Assembly (NCBI GenBank): GCA_003513895.1
Contig: DOSU01000039.1
Span: 1 to 16,210, forward strand
Direction of reading: 5' to 3'
Origin: Rikenellaceae bacterium
Lineage (GTDB): Bacteria > Bacteroidota > Bacteroidia > Bacteroidales > UBA932
Length of the DNA: 16,210 nucleotides
Below the pieces are notes generated by a model. The model saw only the letters and a program-made list of their open reading frames with translations. It was not told the origin of the DNA and searched no databases. Of the stretch, positions 14,430 through 16,210 are shown piece after piece (position 1 is the stretch's first letter; each line of letters begins with the position of its first letter). A program made the translations under genes and the position numbers.

Positions 14430-15707
14430 TTATTCGTACCTCAGAGCTTCAATCGGATCGAGCTTAGACGCACGAACAGCGGGAATGTAGCCGCTTAGAA
14501 CGCTTACAATCAAACAAACCAGCACTCCGCAAAACATCCAGAACCAGGGCAAAATAAAAGGGCTCTTCATCAGAAGTGCTGTTAGGTTGCCCACGATTAT
14601 CCCAAGTATTATTCCAAAAATTCCCCCAAGTTGCCCAATTACAATCGATTCAAATAAAAATTGCTGCTTGATTGTTTTGGAATTTGCGCCCAGTGCCTTT
14701 CTTGTTCCAATCTCTCTTGTCCGCTCTTTAACAGATACAAGCATAATGTTCATAAGACCAACTGCAGCTCCGAGAAGTGTGATAATACCAATAATAAATG
14801 CCGCAATTGTAACATACCCCATTATTTTCATAATATCTTCCAGCATTGCATCCGATTTTGTTACCCTAAAGTCCGAAACATCAATGGGACTAAGTCTCCT
14901 AATCGATCGAAAAAGCTGTTCAGCTGCTTCAATGGCTTTTTGCTGATCAACTCCAGGCTTAGGTACAATATTTATCACATAAAATGAGTTTTCGTTCAAA
15001 AAAGAACTTCTTGCATTTGAAATCGGAATCCATACCTGGTTGTCCGGTCCTCCACCAAATGTACTTCCCTGGCTGGCAATAGTACCTATTACTTCATATC
15101 GCACTGCCCCAACGCTTAATACTTTTCCTATCGGTTCTTCTCCCTTGAAAAGTGAAGTTTGGACTCCTGAGCCTATCATACATGTAAAAGAACCCGATTC
15201 CAGATCCTGAGAACTAAAATTTCGCCCCTTGGCAATTGTAGTTCCTGTAAATGCCAGATTGCTTTCGTCGGTTGCAGTTACTCTAATATTAGGGTTAGTT
15301 TTGTTTGAGCCATATTTAATTGTAGCATTTCCAATCGCAGTTGCCGAGATAGACACCACAGCAGGAACTGAATAACTCTCCGCAAAACTTTTTGCCTGAG
15401 AATAAGTTATGTTGCGTCGGTTTAATATTCGTGCCCTTCTCTCAGTACTTTCAACATCACTGAAATTTGATCTTACAGAAAAGGAGTTTGCCCCCATCTT
15501 TCCAAAGTTCTCGCTTAGCATGGCCTTGAGTGAATCTGTAGCAGTAAGTATTCCAACAAGAGATGTAATACCTATTGCAATAATCAGAATAGTAAGAGAA
15601 GAACGCAATTTTGTGCTTTTGATAGATTTCAAGGCGACCATTAGGTTCTCTTTCAAAAGTGGTGTAATTCCCAGTTTATGGGCGATTTGAGATTTTAGAA
15701 ATGACAT
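14430..15707 (-). CDS. ABC transporter permease, MacB/FtsX type
   Basis: This 425-residue protein has the four-helix MacB layout. A first helix near 36-56 (SSLTILIIAIGITSLVGIL) is followed by a large periplasmic domain (about 60-290) and three C-terminal helices from about 298 (VTIAAFIIGIITLLGAAVGLM), 350 and 385. Conserved signatures are RTREIGTRKALGA before the third helix and the C-terminal PAVRASKLDPIEALRYE. MacB-type permeases drive export or mechanotransmission across the envelope and need an ATPase subunit and often a periplasmic adaptor. Neither is next to it here, so partners must be encoded elsewhere, or upstream genes beyond the window do not belong to the same unit. It is divergent from the Arg-rich gene at 15792 across an 84-bp gap. 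TACTTTTA at 15747-15740 could be its -7 element. Confidence 0.9.
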   Translation of the reverse strand: MSFLKSQIAHKLGITPLLKENLMVALKSIKSTKLRSSLTILIIAIGITSLVGILTATDSLKAMLSENFGKMGANSFSVRSNFSDVESTERRARILNRRNITYSQAKSFAESYSVPAVVSISATAIGNATIKYGSNKTNPNIRVTATDESNLAFTGTTIAKGRNFSSQDLESGSFTCMIGSGVQTSLFKGEEPIGKVLSVGAVRYEVIGTIASQGSTFGGGPDNQVWIPISNARSSFLNENSFYVINIVPKPGVDQQKAIEAAEQLFRSIRRLSPIDVSDFRVTKSDAMLEDIMKIMGYVTIAAFIIGIITLLGAAVGLMNIMLVSVKERTREIGTRKALGANSKTIKQQFLFESIVIGQLGGIFGIILGIIVGNLTALLMKSPFILPWFWMFCGVLVCLIVSVLSGYIPAVRASKLDPIEALRYE

Positions 15708-15764
15708 ATAGGTATATTATTGCTAAATAAGTGTGTAAAAGTAGGAAATTATATCTTATTAGCA

Positions 15765-15772
15765 TAAATTTG
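15765..15772 (+). promoter_or_regulatory. -7 element of the Arg-rich gene (TAAATTTG)
   Basis: TAAATTTG matches TAnnTTTG exactly and lies 19 nt before the ATG at 15792, predicting a leader of about 15 nt. No -33 TTG is visible at the usual distance. Confidence 0.5.
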
Positions 15773-15791
15773 CACCCGAATTCATTTATAG

Positions 15792-16210
15792 ATGAGAAAT
15801 AATCAATCACAAAGTCGTACCGGAGCGGGAGCTTCCGGACGAAGGACCCCATCAAAAGCAGGAGCCGGGAGGTCTGCAGGGGCAGAGAGAAGCGGACGCA
15901 GAGATTCAAAACCATTTGATGGCGAACGCAGAGAAGCAAGACCAGTAGGTCGTCCGAGAAAGGATTCAAAACCATTTGATGGCGAACGCAGAGAAGCAAG
16001 ACCGGTAGGTCGTCCCAGGAGAGAAATCAAACCATTTGGCGGAGAGAACATAGAGGGAGAAAGAACATTCAGAGGTCCTCGCAGAGAGGGTGTAAACGAA
16101 GGATCATACAGCCGCACTCCAAGAGAGGGTGGAAATGACAGAAAATTCAGCCGTGCTCCAAGAGAAGGAGGAGAAGAGAGATCATTCAGCCGTCCAAGAA
16201 GAGAAGAAGG
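15792..16210 (+). CDS. Arg-rich repeat N-terminus of a probable rRNA pseudouridine synthase (3' end outside window)
   Basis: The frame is open from the ATG at 15792 to the window end (139 codons). Everything visible is low-complexity and strongly basic: Arg, Gly, Glu, Ser and Pro dominate, with repeats such as KPFDGERREARPVGRPR and later SRTPREGG, SRAPREGG and SRPRREE. In Bacteroidota this kind of N-terminal tail commonly precedes an RsuA/RluB-type pseudouridine synthase (S4 domain plus catalytic domain), where it probably helps bind RNA. No catalytic domain is seen here, so the product name depends on that family knowledge. A DEAD-box helicase with a basic tail is less likely because such tails are usually C-terminal. 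Confidence 0.6.
   Translation, partial: MRNNQSQSRTGAGASGRRTPSKAGAGRSAGAERSGRRDSKPFDGERREARPVGRPRKDSKPFDGERREARPVGRPRREIKPFGGENIEGERTFRGPRREGVNEGSYSRTPREGGNDRKFSRAPREGGEERSFSRPRREE
15901..16020 (+). repeat. Two tandem 60-bp repeats inside the Arg-rich gene
   Basis: Unit 1 (15901-15960) and unit 2 (15961-16020) differ at only a few bases at the ends and one in the middle (A/G at 15944/16004), with an identical core of about 40 bp. Each unit encodes 20 residues with DSKPFDGERRE. The period is a multiple of three, so the frame is kept. Shorter, more diverged 36-42-bp units follow from about 16080. Confidence 0.9.

Noticed and set aside
15901..16020. Possible CRISPR-like repeats
   Set aside because: The 60-bp units are directly adjacent with no spacers, and they encode a continuous protein.
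15676..16117. Minus-strand open frames over the Arg-rich region
   Set aside because: They are reverse readings of repetitive plus-strand coding sequence. The plus strand has a consensus -7 element and a repeat pattern that keeps frame.

Overview
The window looks like an ordinary chromosomal stretch from a low-GC member of the Bacteroidota, probably Bacteroidales. This rests on TAnnTTTG-type -7 promoter elements, weak or absent Shine-Dalgarno sequences, a DUF5916 outer-membrane-type protein with an N-terminal CBM9-like domain, an ExbB/ExbD/TonB operon, and an Arg/Gly-rich N-terminal extension typical of Bacteroidota rRNA pseudouridine synthases. I cannot place it at genus level. There are no tRNA or rRNA genes, CRISPR arrays, insertion sequences or phage genes.

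Layout: (1) 2-1705 (+) is the 3' part of a six-hairpin glycosidase with C-terminal beta-sandwich modules. (2) 1755-5420 (+) holds a MarR-family regulator, a P2-like P-type cation ATPase and, 2 nt behind it, a TIP30-like NAD(P)-binding oxidoreductase. Two near-identical operator-like sites in opposite orientation lie before marR and before the ATPase, so the regulator probably controls itself and the pump. (3) 5406-5930 (-) is a flavin reductase-like protein that overlaps the oxidoreductase tail to tail. (4) 6025-6771 (+) has two cold-shock-domain proteins, one minimal and one with a long charged N-terminal extension, separated by an intrinsic terminator. (5) 6768-8921 (-) is the DUF5916 protein. 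Divergent from it, 8996-10945 (+) encodes an AsmA-like domain fused to a GT51 peptidoglycan glycosyltransferase. (6) 10955-11319 (-) is a relic of a tryptophanase/tyrosine phenol-lyase-family gene that has lost two internal segments but keeps both ends and a promoter-like element. (7) 11375-12427 (+) is a CapE/PseB-like UDP-sugar 4,6-dehydratase with a perfect 16-bp palindrome just before its start. (8) 12492-14428 (+) is an exbB-exbD-tonB operon with a good Bacteroidota promoter. (9) 14430-15707 (-) is a MacB/FtsX-type ABC permease. (10) 15792 to the window end (+) is the 5' part of a protein with an Arg-rich, tandem-repeat N-terminus, probably an RsuA-type pseudouridine synthase.

The genes are mostly independent envelope, transport and housekeeping functions. 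The only clear functional groups are marR-ATPase-oxidoreductase and exbB-exbD-tonB. I found no convincing sign of a new defence, mobile or biosynthetic system. The most informative signals are the paired MarR operators with an apparently leaderless marR, the doubly deleted lyase relic, the AsmA-GT51 fusion and the palindrome before the dehydratase.
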